A DNA stretch of 6,577 bases from Puia dinghuensis (GCA_026224995.1 JAMFRX010000440.1:1-6577), one strand, 5' to 3'; numbered from the stretch's first letter, positions 1 through 6,577 are shown. Notes: generated by a model from the sequence alone, not told the origin. A program made the numbers and translations.

Positions 1-354
1 GCCGATGCAGGCGCCGCGGAGGACCATGCCAGGTCGTTCGGATACGTGGAGATGGGTAGGCCAGCCGGTGGCTTCGAGCCGGGCGGCGAGGTCGAGGCAG
101 CCATAGAGGGCGCCGGAAGCATCGGCGGCGCGGATCCGCAGATGGCTCTGGTCGCCGTCGATTGTATACGATTCCCTGGGACCTTCGGTGCTGTCGATAA
201 AAATGCCGATGCTGCGACCCTTAAATCGGGCCACAGCATCGGCTAGGCGCTTTGCACCGAATTGCACCCTCGGCGAGGCATGATCAGGGAGGTGCACTTG
301 TGCAAAGCCTATAAAATAAGACAGGGTCAATATGGTACAGATGGTCTTTCTCAT
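1..354 (-). CDS. Secreted putative glycoside hydrolase, N-terminal part only (runs off the left edge)
   Basis: An open frame of 118 codons starts at ATG 354-352 and continues without a stop to base 1, so only the N-terminus is visible. Residues 1-18 (MRKTICTILTLSYFIGFA) look like a Sec signal peptide with cleavage before QV, so the product should be periplasmic or exported. From about residue 31 the sequence resembles the alpha/beta accessory domain that precedes the catalytic barrel in GH67, GH20 and related hydrolases: a FGAKRLADAV helix, an ESYTI strand (61-65), then LRIRAADASGALYG (72-85), a DLAARLE helix (88-94), and ERP...LRGACIG (106-118) leading towards the barrel. The start is fixed by the signal peptide and by its one-base overlap with the upstream SusD-like gene, which implies translational coupling and a shared glycan substrate. 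The catalytic domain is outside the window, so the exact GH family and activity are not determined; an alpha-glucuronidase-like enzyme is one possibility. Confidence 0.75.
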   Translation of the reverse strand, partial: MRKTICTILTLSYFIGFAQVHLPDHASPRVQFGAKRLADAVARFKGRSIGIFIDSTEGPRESYTIDGDQSHLRIRAADASGALYGCLDLAARLEATGWPTHLHVSERPGMVLRGACIG

Positions 355-356
355 CA
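352..356 (-). promoter_or_regulatory. TGATG stop/start overlap coupling the SusD-like gene to the secreted enzyme gene
   Basis: Read on the minus strand, the TGA stop of the SusD-like gene (356-354) shares its A with the ATG of the next gene (354-352). Such one-base overlaps usually mean that ribosomes terminating on the first gene reinitiate on the second. There is no room for a separate promoter, and the bases just upstream (CCCGGCTTT) contain no Shine-Dalgarno sequence. This supports the chosen start of the downstream gene. Confidence 0.75.
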
Positions 357-2150
357 AAAGCCGGGATTTTGTCCGAATGCCGCGCCATTCGTCAGACCCT
401 GGATCTCTACAAGAGGTACGGGGCGCAGGTAATAGTTGGGGTTGAAGGCCGTGATATCCGGGTTGTAAGCCTGGATGCGGCTTTGCAGCTTGCCAGTCCG
501 TTTGAGGTCGAACCAGCGCATATACTCTCCGCACAGCTCCCGGGCTCTTTCATCGAGGATGAAATCCAGAGTGACATCACCAGCGGTGATCTGCATATCG
601 GCCGTATGGTCCACGGGAGCCTTGATAGCGGCGCGGGTCCGCAGCACATTGATCAGCTGAGCCGCTTCCGTCGTATTGCCCAGCTGAAGGTCCGCTTCGG
701 CGGCGACGAGGTATTCTTCCGCCAGCCGGAAGATGATCAGATCGAGATAGCCGGGATAGGTGGTAAGACCTGTCTTGGTAAGCGGGTCCAGGTGTTTGGT
801 CAATACCGTATAATGGTCGCCACCGGTATTGCTGATGGTTCCGTTGGCGTTGTAAGTCGTATCCACACCGAAGCAGGCATAAGGCCGGAAGGCTCTGTTG
901 GCTATCACATGCTTGCTGATCCACATGGCGGTATCACCGATCTTCATCACATGACCGACCAGGCTGGCATCTTTACCCCAGGTCTTGACGTCACTGGCCG
1001 TCCAGGTGTAGGCTTTGTTACAGAGCCAGATCTCCTGGAAGGAGGCGGAGTAGCGGGAATCGATAGAATCGTTGTAGAAGTTCAGTAAAGCGCGCGTAGG
1101 CATAAAGCGCCGGTTCTTCTGGTCGTTACCATATTGGATGCTCAGGGTGAGACCGGGAATGGTAGAGCCGCTATAGCCGCTGTAGTTGGTGAGGAACCAG
1201 AGATTGGTGCGATTGCCGTTGCCATTGATATCGATCGCGGTATTCGTTGAAAAAGTGGACCAGAAAATGGCTTCTTTGTTCGCCTTGGAAGTGCTGCTAC
1301 CGAGTCGGTTGCTGGGGTTCCACAGATCGGCATAGTTGGGATAAAGGCTTACGTTATACTGCGACTGGTTGTTGATGACCTGCATGGCCATGTCATGTGC
1401 CTGCTGATAATAGGTGCTGGAATTACCGGTGTTGTAATAAGCAGCGGAGAGATAGGCGCGGGCCAGCAGGGCCATGGCCGCAGGCTGGGTAGCCCGGCCA
1501 TATTCCCAGGCTCCGCCAGAGACATGGGCGATGCCTGAGGCCGCGTTAAGGGGCGGCAGATTGGCGACGGCGAACTGCAGGTCGCTGATGATGAGGTTAT
1601 AGAAATCGGCGACGGGGCTGCGTGTTGCCGTGAGGTTGGCTGAAGTCGTCTCTACCGTATCGAGGACCACGCCGCCAAAGGATTCCACTACCCACCAATA
1701 ATAGAAGCCCCGGAGGAATTTGAGCTCCGCCAGGCGCATATTTTTCTCTATGGGATCGGTGAAACCGGCGCCATTGATGCGTCCGATACCGGCATTGCAC
1801 TGATTGATAGCCTTATAAAGCGTAGTCCAAACCCCTTTGCACGGGTTCGATGCGGAATTAAAGGTCTGGTACTGGGTGAGGTCGATATCATAGGATACCT
1901 TGTCATAGTTATACCAGAGGTCGGTGCCTGGCTCGCTGAGGAACAGGCCATTCTCATCGTTGCCATAGAGAAAGGGTATATAGGAATAAGCGCCGTTCAC
2001 GTTGGTGACGAAGCCTCCCGGCGTTGTCCAGACTGTCTCGGGAGCGGGGTTGGACGGGTCGTTCTCGATGAGCTTTTTGTTACAGGACAGCAGGCCCGCG
2101 AAGCTCAGGAAGAGGGAAAATATGAGGAGCTGTTTTGTTTTCGTAGACAT
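354..2150 (-). CDS. SusD/RagB-family surface glycan-binding lipoprotein
   Basis: This 598-residue protein is the lipoprotein partner of the SusC-like receptor encoded just upstream. SusD-like proteins sit on the outer leaflet of the outer membrane, bind oligosaccharide and cap the SusC barrel. The N-terminus is a lipoprotein signal peptide with lipobox LLSC, so Cys23 should be the lipidated first residue. Family hallmarks are visible: an AELKFLRGFYYWWVVESFGG block (141-160), typical of the TPR-like helical core; FRLAEEYLVAAEA (474-486); ILDERARELCGEYMRWFDLK (531-550); and the usual ending RPVP....QNPGF (576-598). Length is within the usual 500-650 residues and no frameshift is seen. No acidic cluster directly follows Cys23 (NKKLIEND). 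The start lies 29 bases after the SusC-like stop, behind an A-rich leader with no Shine-Dalgarno. Family assignment is firm; the ligand is unknown, so the symbol susD is not applied. Confidence 0.96.
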   Translation of the reverse strand: MSTKTKQLLIFSLFLSFAGLLSCNKKLIENDPSNPAPETVWTTPGGFVTNVNGAYSYIPFLYGNDENGLFLSEPGTDLWYNYDKVSYDIDLTQYQTFNSASNPCKGVWTTLYKAINQCNAGIGRINGAGFTDPIEKNMRLAELKFLRGFYYWWVVESFGGVVLDTVETTSANLTATRSPVADFYNLIISDLQFAVANLPPLNAASGIAHVSGGAWEYGRATQPAAMALLARAYLSAAYYNTGNSSTYYQQAHDMAMQVINNQSQYNVSLYPNYADLWNPSNRLGSSTSKANKEAIFWSTFSTNTAIDINGNGNRTNLWFLTNYSGYSGSTIPGLTLSIQYGNDQKNRRFMPTRALLNFYNDSIDSRYSASFQEIWLCNKAYTWTASDVKTWGKDASLVGHVMKIGDTAMWISKHVIANRAFRPYACFGVDTTYNANGTISNTGGDHYTVLTKHLDPLTKTGLTTYPGYLDLIIFRLAEEYLVAAEADLQLGNTTEAAQLINVLRTRAAIKAPVDHTADMQITAGDVTLDFILDERARELCGEYMRWFDLKRTGKLQSRIQAYNPDITAFNPNYYLRPVPLVEIQGLTNGAAFGQNPGF

Positions 2151-2179
2151 AATAGCTTTTTTGATCGTTAGTGTATTTT
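2151..2179 (-). promoter_or_regulatory. A/T-rich leader of the SusD-like gene (no Shine-Dalgarno)
   Basis: The 29-base gap between the SusC-like and SusD-like genes is A-rich on the coding strand. It carries ACTAAC (2172-2167) and AAAAAAGCTATT immediately before the ATG. No purine-rich Shine-Dalgarno, Bacteroidota -7/-33 promoter or hairpin is evident. A-rich bases upstream of the start are the known stand-in for Shine-Dalgarno pairing in this phylum, so the gap is best read as a translation leader inside an operon. Confidence 0.5.
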
Positions 2180-5100
2180 TTAAAATCCGACGGTCAGGCC
2201 GGCGACGAGTTGACGGGCAAGCGGGGAATCTTCGGCTCCGCCTCTTTCCGGGTCATAATCTTTGATCAGGTGGCTCTTTGCTTTTACGAAAATATTATTA
2301 CAGGTGACATAGAAACGGAAATTACTGAGGTACGCGCTTTTCATGACGCCGGGCGGCAGGGTATAGCCGAGGGTCGCCGTTTTTATTTTCCAATACGAGC
2401 CGTCGACATATTCGAGTGTCGTATAGCCGGGAACGCTGCCAAGGCTTTCATTCGCCTTCGGCGCCGGGAAGTCGTTGGAAGGATTCGTAGGCGTCCAGTA
2501 GTTGAAATATCCGGGCCCATTGGCTATTCCGGCAGGATTGTAACGGCCCAGGAAAGCGGCCTGGATCATCTGGCCATAGCGCATGATCGCGTAGATAGTC
2601 AGGTCGAAGCTCTTATAGATAAAGGTATTCTGGAAGCCCAGGGTAAACTTGGGGACCTGGGAGCCTATATAGGTGCGGTCACTGTCCGGTGAGATCACGC
2701 CGTTGTGATTGAGATCGGCCAGCTTGATCTGGCCGGGAGTAAAGGGCGTCGTACCGAAGACCAGACTGGAAGCCTTGCTGGCCTCGGAAGTCTGCCAGAT
2801 GCCTTGCTTTATGTAATTGTAGAACGAGTGGATAGGATGACCCAGCAGCAGGGACGCCGTTTCCGGGTTGCTCCCGTCGATGATATTCGTACCGTTGATG
2901 AGCTTCGTGATCTTTTCCTTGTTGGAGCCAAAGCTGACGGTGCTCAGCCATTTAAAGCTGTGCCCGTCGATATTGCGGGTATTGAGGGCCACTTCTATAC
3001 CACGGTTCTGGGAAGCGCCGACATTCTGATAGGTCGCGCCTACGCCCAGGCTGGGAGGCAGCGAGCGGAGGAGCAGGATATTGGACGTATTGGTATTGTA
3101 AAGATCCACGGACAGGTCTACACGGTTTTTGTACAGGCCGAGGTCCAGGCCCAGATCGGCAGTCTTGGAAAGTTCCCAGCCGAGATCTTTGTTGCCGATA
3201 GTGGTATTGAAAATATAGGCGGGGGCATTGGTATTCTCGAATCCCATGGTTTGAACGATCAGATAGCTTTGTGTGCCATAGGCGGCGATGCCGGAGTTAC
3301 CGGCCAGCCCGTAGCTAAAGCGCAGCTTGAGGTTGGAAACGGGATCAACATCCTGCATGAACTTCTCGTCGCTGATGCGCCAGGCAGCGGCAGCGGAGGG
3401 GAAATTATAATTCTTGTGGCCGACGGACAGGACGGAAGCGCCGTCATAGCGGTCGGTAACGTCGACAATATATTTGCCTTTATAGCTATAGTGCACCCGG
3501 CCGGCATAGGACATATTATTGGTTTGGATATAGCCTGAGCTGATAAAGCGATTATTGGGCGCACCGGCCAGATTATAAAAGAGCTGGCTGCTATAGATAA
3601 GCCCGGTACCGCTGGCCGAATACGTTTCCTTGACACTTTCAGTATACGAAGTCAGTCCTGTGATCGCAAAAGAATGATCGCCGAAATCCCGGCTATAGGT
3701 CGCTACGTTGTCCCATTCATAGAAACGGGTGGTGTTGGTAGTGGCGCTGGCGTAGGAATATTTATTATTGATCTCTTCCAGCGAAGAAGAATCGAAATAC
3801 TGGCCGCTGCGGCTGGAAAAGAAATTGGCACCGAAGCGGGAAACGACGCTCAAACCCTTTATGGGGGTCAGATCCAGATGCGCATTGATGGTAGTCGCGG
3901 TCGAAACGCTGTTATTGGTAGCGATCAGGGGCCCGCGGTTATCGGACAGCGGGCTCATTGTGCTAGCTGCGCCGGCAATGGGGTAAACATTGATATTGCC
4001 CAGGGAATCGCGAGGCGTGCCCAGGGGTACGGCCGTTTCGGCAAGGGAATACGGATCTGATGAGCGCGTGTTGCTATTGGAATAAACGAATGCTGCCTGT
4101 ACGCCGGTCTTGATCCAGGGGTTGATGGTCTGATCGAGGTTTAGCAATAAGTTGTATTGCTTGAGGTTGTTGAATTTGACCATCCCGTTGTCGCCGTAGA
4201 AGCCCGCGGACAAATATGCTCTGCTCTTATCGCTGCCGCCGGCTACGGAAACCGAATGGCTTTCGCGGAGACCGGCTTGTGTTACGAGGTCAACCCAGTT
4301 GACCCAATGATTGGCCTGGATGGCGGCCAGTTCGCCGGCGGAGAATATTTTAGGATCATCCGATGGGCTGTTCCAAACGCCGGTAGCCTGGTAAGCCGCA
4401 CGGCGGAGATCTACATAGGATTGGCCGCTTCGAGGATGGGGGTACTGTACGAAGCCATTTGTACCCATATAGCCGTTATAATTTACCCTGGCCTTCCCGG
4501 AAGTGCCACGCTTGGTCGTCACGATGATGACCCCGTTGGCGCCTTGTGAGCCATAGATGGCTGTGGACGAAGCGTCTTTCAGCACTTCTATGGATTCGAT
4601 ATCATTCGGGTTGAGCGTGCTGATATTTCCACCTTGTATCCCATCGATAATATAGAGTGGAAGGGAGGAGGAGCTTACGGAGCGGGTTCCACGGATATGG
4701 ATACTGTCGGCGGAGTTCTCTTTGCCAGAGGTCTTCGTTATGTCCGCTCCGGGAACCATGCCTTCGATGGCTTCCAGGGGATCATTGGTTGGCGACCGCA
4801 CGATATCCGCTGCCTTGACGACGGAGATCGCGCCGGTGAGGTCGCGTTTCTTCACCGTCTGACCATAACCGATGACCACCACTTCGTCCATGCTCCGGTC
4901 GCCTTTCTTCAGGGCAATGCGGATTGGGCCATTGTTGGCGCCGAGGCGAAAATCCGCCTTTTCATAGCCGACGTAGGTGAAGTGCAGCACTGGCTGAGCA
5001 GCTGTGGATTGCAGATGAAATGTCCCCATGCTATCGGTCGCGGTTACGCTCGCCGGATAGCCTTTAATCGCAACGGTAACGCCGGAAATGGGTTGGCCCG

Positions 5101-5215
5101 TTCCTTCGTCGTATACCGTTCCGCTGATGACCCTTTGCTGTCCAAAGGCCGCGGAACAGGCCAGCAGCGGGAGGAGCAGGGACCAAAAGAATCGTTTTTT
5201 CAATGTGAGGTTCAT
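2180..5215 (-). CDS. SusC/RagA-family TonB-dependent outer-membrane transporter
   Basis: The 1011-residue product is a TonB-linked outer-membrane receptor that imports oligosaccharides with its SusD-like partner. Residues 1-25 form a Sec signal peptide (cleavage after AFG). Residues about 28-103 form a carboxypeptidase-D regulatory-like beta-sandwich (VISGTVYDEGTGQPISGVTV ... FTYVGYE). MDEVVVIGYG (109-118) is the TonB-box-like segment typical of SusC proteins. The plug follows, with IHIRGTRS (172-179), LYIIDGI (187-193) and the SusC signature from DASSTAIYGSQGANG (214-228) to VTTKRG (232-237). The rest alternates aromatic and polar residues as expected for a 22-strand barrel, and ends in ...VAGLTVGF with a C-terminal Phe. 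Length is normal and the frame is intact. There is no STN domain between signal peptide and carboxypeptidase-like domain, so FecR/sigma-factor signalling through this receptor is unlikely. The start lies 15 bases after the oxidoreductase stop. The transported glycan is unknown. Confidence 0.97.
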   Translation of the reverse strand: MNLTLKKRFFWSLLLPLLACSAAFGQQRVISGTVYDEGTGQPISGVTVAIKGYPASVTATDSMGTFHLQSTAAQPVLHFTYVGYEKADFRLGANNGPIRIALKKGDRSMDEVVVIGYGQTVKKRDLTGAISVVKAADIVRSPTNDPLEAIEGMVPGADITKTSGKENSADSIHIRGTRSVSSSSLPLYIIDGIQGGNISTLNPNDIESIEVLKDASSTAIYGSQGANGVIIVTTKRGTSGKARVNYNGYMGTNGFVQYPHPRSGQSYVDLRRAAYQATGVWNSPSDDPKIFSAGELAAIQANHWVNWVDLVTQAGLRESHSVSVAGGSDKSRAYLSAGFYGDNGMVKFNNLKQYNLLLNLDQTINPWIKTGVQAAFVYSNSNTRSSDPYSLAETAVPLGTPRDSLGNINVYPIAGAASTMSPLSDNRGPLIATNNSVSTATTINAHLDLTPIKGLSVVSRFGANFFSSRSGQYFDSSSLEEINNKYSYASATTNTTRFYEWDNVATYSRDFGDHSFAITGLTSYTESVKETYSASGTGLIYSSQLFYNLAGAPNNRFISSGYIQTNNMSYAGRVHYSYKGKYIVDVTDRYDGASVLSVGHKNYNFPSAAAAWRISDEKFMQDVDPVSNLKLRFSYGLAGNSGIAAYGTQSYLIVQTMGFENTNAPAYIFNTTIGNKDLGWELSKTADLGLDLGLYKNRVDLSVDLYNTNTSNILLLRSLPPSLGVGATYQNVGASQNRGIEVALNTRNIDGHSFKWLSTVSFGSNKEKITKLINGTNIIDGSNPETASLLLGHPIHSFYNYIKQGIWQTSEASKASSLVFGTTPFTPGQIKLADLNHNGVISPDSDRTYIGSQVPKFTLGFQNTFIYKSFDLTIYAIMRYGQMIQAAFLGRYNPAGIANGPGYFNYWTPTNPSNDFPAPKANESLGSVPGYTTLEYVDGSYWKIKTATLGYTLPPGVMKSAYLSNFRFYVTCNNIFVKAKSHLIKDYDPERGGAEDSPLARQLVAGLTVGF

Positions 5216-5230
5216 ATAGCAAGTGTTAGT
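5216..5230 (-). promoter_or_regulatory. 15-base leader of the SusC-like gene
   Basis: Only 15 bases separate the oxidoreductase stop (TAA, 5233-5231) from the SusC-like ATG. On the coding strand they read ACTAACACTTGCTAT, with no Shine-Dalgarno and no room for a promoter. The SusC-like gene must therefore be co-transcribed with the oxidoreductase gene. ACTAAC and GCTAT recur in the leader of the SusD-like gene. Confidence 0.5.
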
Positions 5231-6298
5231 TTAAAAACTCGGGCGAATCCCGCCTTGGGCGCTGGATTCGTAAGCCGCCTCCACGCAGGCCATGGTATGG
5301 ATGGCATCTTCGACGGAATTATCCGGTTTCGGGATGGCGCCTTCCGCGGCAAGCATGATCTGCGCCATCGACCCAATAAAGGCATGAGGGAACCAGCTGC
5401 CGGCGATATCAAGCGTCTTCCATACCGGAGGCTTGTCTTTTTGGGCGATACAATACTGAAAGCCGTCGGGAACTCCTTCCGGATAGTTCATGAGCAGGCC
5501 CAGCTTTATCTTGATGGCGCCTCTGGTGCCTTCAAATTTGATATAGGCATGCTGCTCCTGCAGGCCGAAATCATGGGTGTGGTTGGTAAGGATATTGGCG
5601 CGGATCGTGGGGCCATAGTCCATGATGATGCTGGTGCGGACGGAAGCCAGCTCGGGCATTCCCGGATGCTGGAAAGTCTTGGCATAGATGCTGTCGGGAT
5701 TGCCGAAAAAGGACCGGACCAGGTCGATATAGTGGATGCTATGATAGAGTATCTCCACACGGGGGAGGGAATAGAGGAAGCGCCATAAATGCCATGGCGT
5801 ATAGACATTGACATTGATTTCCATGTCGATGAGCTCGCCGATCAGCCCCTGGCCGATGATGTAGCGGGCGGCGTTGATAAACGGGGCGTAGCGCAGCTGG
5901 AAGTTGACGCCTGCCGTCATCTTTTTGGTTCGGACGAGATCGACGATCTCGCGGGCCATCGCCAGGTCGTCACCCATGGGTTTTTGCAGGAGCACGCAGG
6001 AGCCTTCAGGCAGCTGGCGCAGAACAGGCAGGATCTGCGAGCCTGGAACGGCTATGTCGAACACCACGGAGCGCGGGCTGCGGTCCAGCATATCCTCCGG
6101 ATGGAGATAGACCAGCGGGATATCGAATTTTTCGGCTGTACGCAGCGCTTTTTCCCTATCCACATCGTAGATGCCCGTCACCCAGAACCCGGCCAGCTTA
6201 TAGGCCGGCAGGTGGGCGTCGTTGACGATCCCACCCGCCCCGATGACGATGATCGGGCGGGGGTGATGAGGCAGTGGGCTGTTGGTTTCGATGATCAT
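5231..6298 (-). CDS. Gfo/Idh/MocA-family NAD(P)-dependent oxidoreductase with atypical active-site motifs
   Basis: The 355-residue protein has the two-domain layout of the Gfo/Idh/MocA family, which mostly oxidises or reduces sugars, sugar acids and inositols with NAD(P). An N-terminal Rossmann fold shows IIVIGAGGIVNDAHLPAY (16-33), with the GxGG nucleotide loop, and YDVD (44-47) closing the second strand, where the acidic residues would favour NAD. The catalytic-lysine loop reads VLLQKPMGDD (102-111), with Lys106 in the expected place but Gln105 instead of the usual Glu of EKP. In the C-terminal domain, LYHSIHYID (184-192) aligns with the D-x-x-x-H catalytic signature: His189 is kept, but the Asp position is Tyr185. 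There is no Sec or Tat signal, so the enzyme should be cytoplasmic, unlike the many Tat-exported relatives in Bacteroidota. It lies between a sugar permease and SusC/SusD in a tight operon, which points to catabolism of the imported sugar. Family is secure; substrate, and even whether it is catalytically typical, are open. Confidence 0.93.
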   Translation of the reverse strand: MIIETNSPLPHHPRPIIVIGAGGIVNDAHLPAYKLAGFWVTGIYDVDREKALRTAEKFDIPLVYLHPEDMLDRSPRSVVFDIAVPGSQILPVLRQLPEGSCVLLQKPMGDDLAMAREIVDLVRTKKMTAGVNFQLRYAPFINAARYIIGQGLIGELIDMEINVNVYTPWHLWRFLYSLPRVEILYHSIHYIDLVRSFFGNPDSIYAKTFQHPGMPELASVRTSIIMDYGPTIRANILTNHTHDFGLQEQHAYIKFEGTRGAIKIKLGLLMNYPEGVPDGFQYCIAQKDKPPVWKTLDIAGSWFPHAFIGSMAQIMLAAEGAIPKPDNSVEDAIHTMACVEAAYESSAQGGIRPSF

Positions 6299-6319
6299 AG
6301 CTTTTATTTTAAGCCCGTT
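6299..6319 (-). promoter_or_regulatory. 21-base A/T-rich leader of the oxidoreductase gene
   Basis: The gap between the permease stop and the oxidoreductase ATG is A/T-rich and ends in AAAATAAAAGCT directly before the ATG. AAAATAAAA occurs twice with a 16-base period (6318-6326 and 6302-6310 by window position); the first copy overlaps the end of the permease gene. No Shine-Dalgarno, terminator hairpin or clear promoter is seen, so read-through from the permease gene is expected. The role as an A-rich translation enhancer is inferred from what is known of the phylum. Confidence 0.4.
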
Positions 6320-6577
6320 TTATTTTGAATACCCGGCAATACCCATCATGATCCCGGCAATCACCAGGACCAGGATGCCGGCGGCATTCCACCGGGATGT
6401 CGTTGCCGAAACTCCTTTCCATTCTTTAAAATAATAGCCCCACAGATTGCTGGCCACGACCATAAAGGACATGTGGACAGACCAATTGGCGAAGCTATAA
6501 GGCCCCATATAGAAGGATGCCATTCCATAGAACACGAACTGCAGGTACCAGAGCGCGCCTACCAGGGCCGAGAAAAA
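6320..6577 (-). CDS. rhaT: RhaT-family sugar/proton symporter, C-terminal part only (runs off the right edge)
   Basis: The frame is open from base 6577 to a TAA at 6322-6320, giving the last 85 residues of an inner-membrane permease. Three hydrophobic segments are visible at about residues 1-25, 33-50 and 65-83 of the fragment. The pattern WYLQFVFYGMASFYMG (10-25), then NWSVHM (31-36), then KEWKGVSATT (51-60) and a final glycine-rich helix matches my recollection of the C-terminus of L-rhamnose/H+ symporters (RhaT, drug/metabolite transporter superfamily), where FFYGMG and EWKG are conserved. The codon at 6535-6533 is GTG in mid-helix and should be read as Val, not a start. As the first visible gene of the operon, it would supply the sugar that the oxidoreductase acts on. 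RhaT homologues in Bacteroidota need not carry rhamnose, so the substrate is uncertain; the symbol reflects the family. Confidence 0.78.
   Translation of the reverse strand, partial: FFSALVGALWYLQFVFYGMASFYMGPYSFANWSVHMSFMVVASNLWGYYFKEWKGVSATTSRWNAAGILVLVIAGIMMGIAGYSK

Noticed and set aside
46..246. A 66-codon plus-strand open frame at the left edge
   Set aside because: The opposite strand holds an uninterrupted frame with a signal peptide and domain motifs, coupled to the operon; the plus-strand translation is low-complexity Gly/Ala-rich.
369..1088. A 239-codon plus-strand open frame inside the SusD-like gene
   Set aside because: It is antisense to the conserved C-terminal half of the SusD-like protein and has no recognisable motif.
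2705..3538. A 277-codon plus-strand open frame inside the SusC-like gene
   Set aside because: It lies wholly antisense to a clear TonB-dependent receptor and its translation shows no domain or signal; it is a shadow frame.
5156..5167. A lipobox-like LLAC in the signal peptide of the SusC-like protein
   Set aside because: SusC-type barrels are not lipoproteins; a normal Sec cleavage site (AFG before QQ) follows a few residues later, and the -2 residue is Leu, which fits the lipobox poorly.
4634..5788. A 384-codon open frame on the plus strand, opposite the start of the SusC-like gene and most of the oxidoreductase gene
   Set aside because: It spans two unrelated, well-supported minus-strand genes and the gap between them, its translation shows no recognisable domain, and long antisense frames are expected in fairly GC-rich genes that rarely use TTA, CTA and TCA codons.
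6302..6326. A direct repeat of AAAATAAAA with 16-base spacing, considered as a regulator binding site
   Set aside because: It is low-complexity A/T sequence, partly within the permease stop region and in a 21-base operon gap, so an operator is unlikely; kept only as part of the leader description.
6533..6535. GTG as a possible start for a short 71-residue membrane protein
   Set aside because: The frame stays open to the window edge and the upstream residues complete a RhaT-like transmembrane helix, so this is an internal Val of a truncated permease.

Overview
The window looks like part of a Bacteroidota (Bacteroidetes) chromosome. The main evidence is an adjacent SusC-like TonB-dependent receptor and SusD-like lipoprotein, a pair essentially confined to that phylum. 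The gene starts also lack Shine-Dalgarno sequences and sit behind short A/T-rich leaders. The fairly GC-rich coding sequence and the style of the SusC/SusD proteins would fit a soil or plant-associated relative of Chitinophagaceae, but that placement is only an inference.

All five genes lie on the minus strand, so transcription runs from right to left. In order they are: the C-terminal 85 codons of a RhaT-family sugar/proton symporter (cut by the right edge), a 21-base gap, a cytoplasmic Gfo/Idh/MocA-family oxidoreductase (355 aa), a 15-base gap, a SusC-like outer-membrane transporter (1011 aa), a 29-base gap, a SusD-like surface lipoprotein (598 aa), and a secreted protein whose start codon overlaps the susD-like stop codon. 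This last gene runs off the left edge after 118 codons, and its visible part resembles the N-terminal accessory domain of GH67/GH20-type glycoside hydrolases. The spacing strongly suggests one operon whose promoter lies beyond the right edge. No intergenic stretch exceeds 30 bases, and I see no RNA gene, mobile element, CRISPR array or terminator.

Together the genes read as a small polysaccharide- or glycan-utilisation locus. SusC/SusD would capture an oligosaccharide at the cell surface and move it across the outer membrane. The secreted enzyme would trim it, the RhaT-like permease would carry a sugar or small glycoside across the inner membrane, and the oxidoreductase would act on it in the cytoplasm. 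The substrate cannot be read from the sequence; a rhamnose- or uronic-acid-containing glycan is one guess. The points most worth a second look are the altered active-site signature of the oxidoreductase (QKP instead of EKP, and Tyr where the canonical Asp is expected), the edge-truncated secreted enzyme, and the shared leader motifs in front of the genes.
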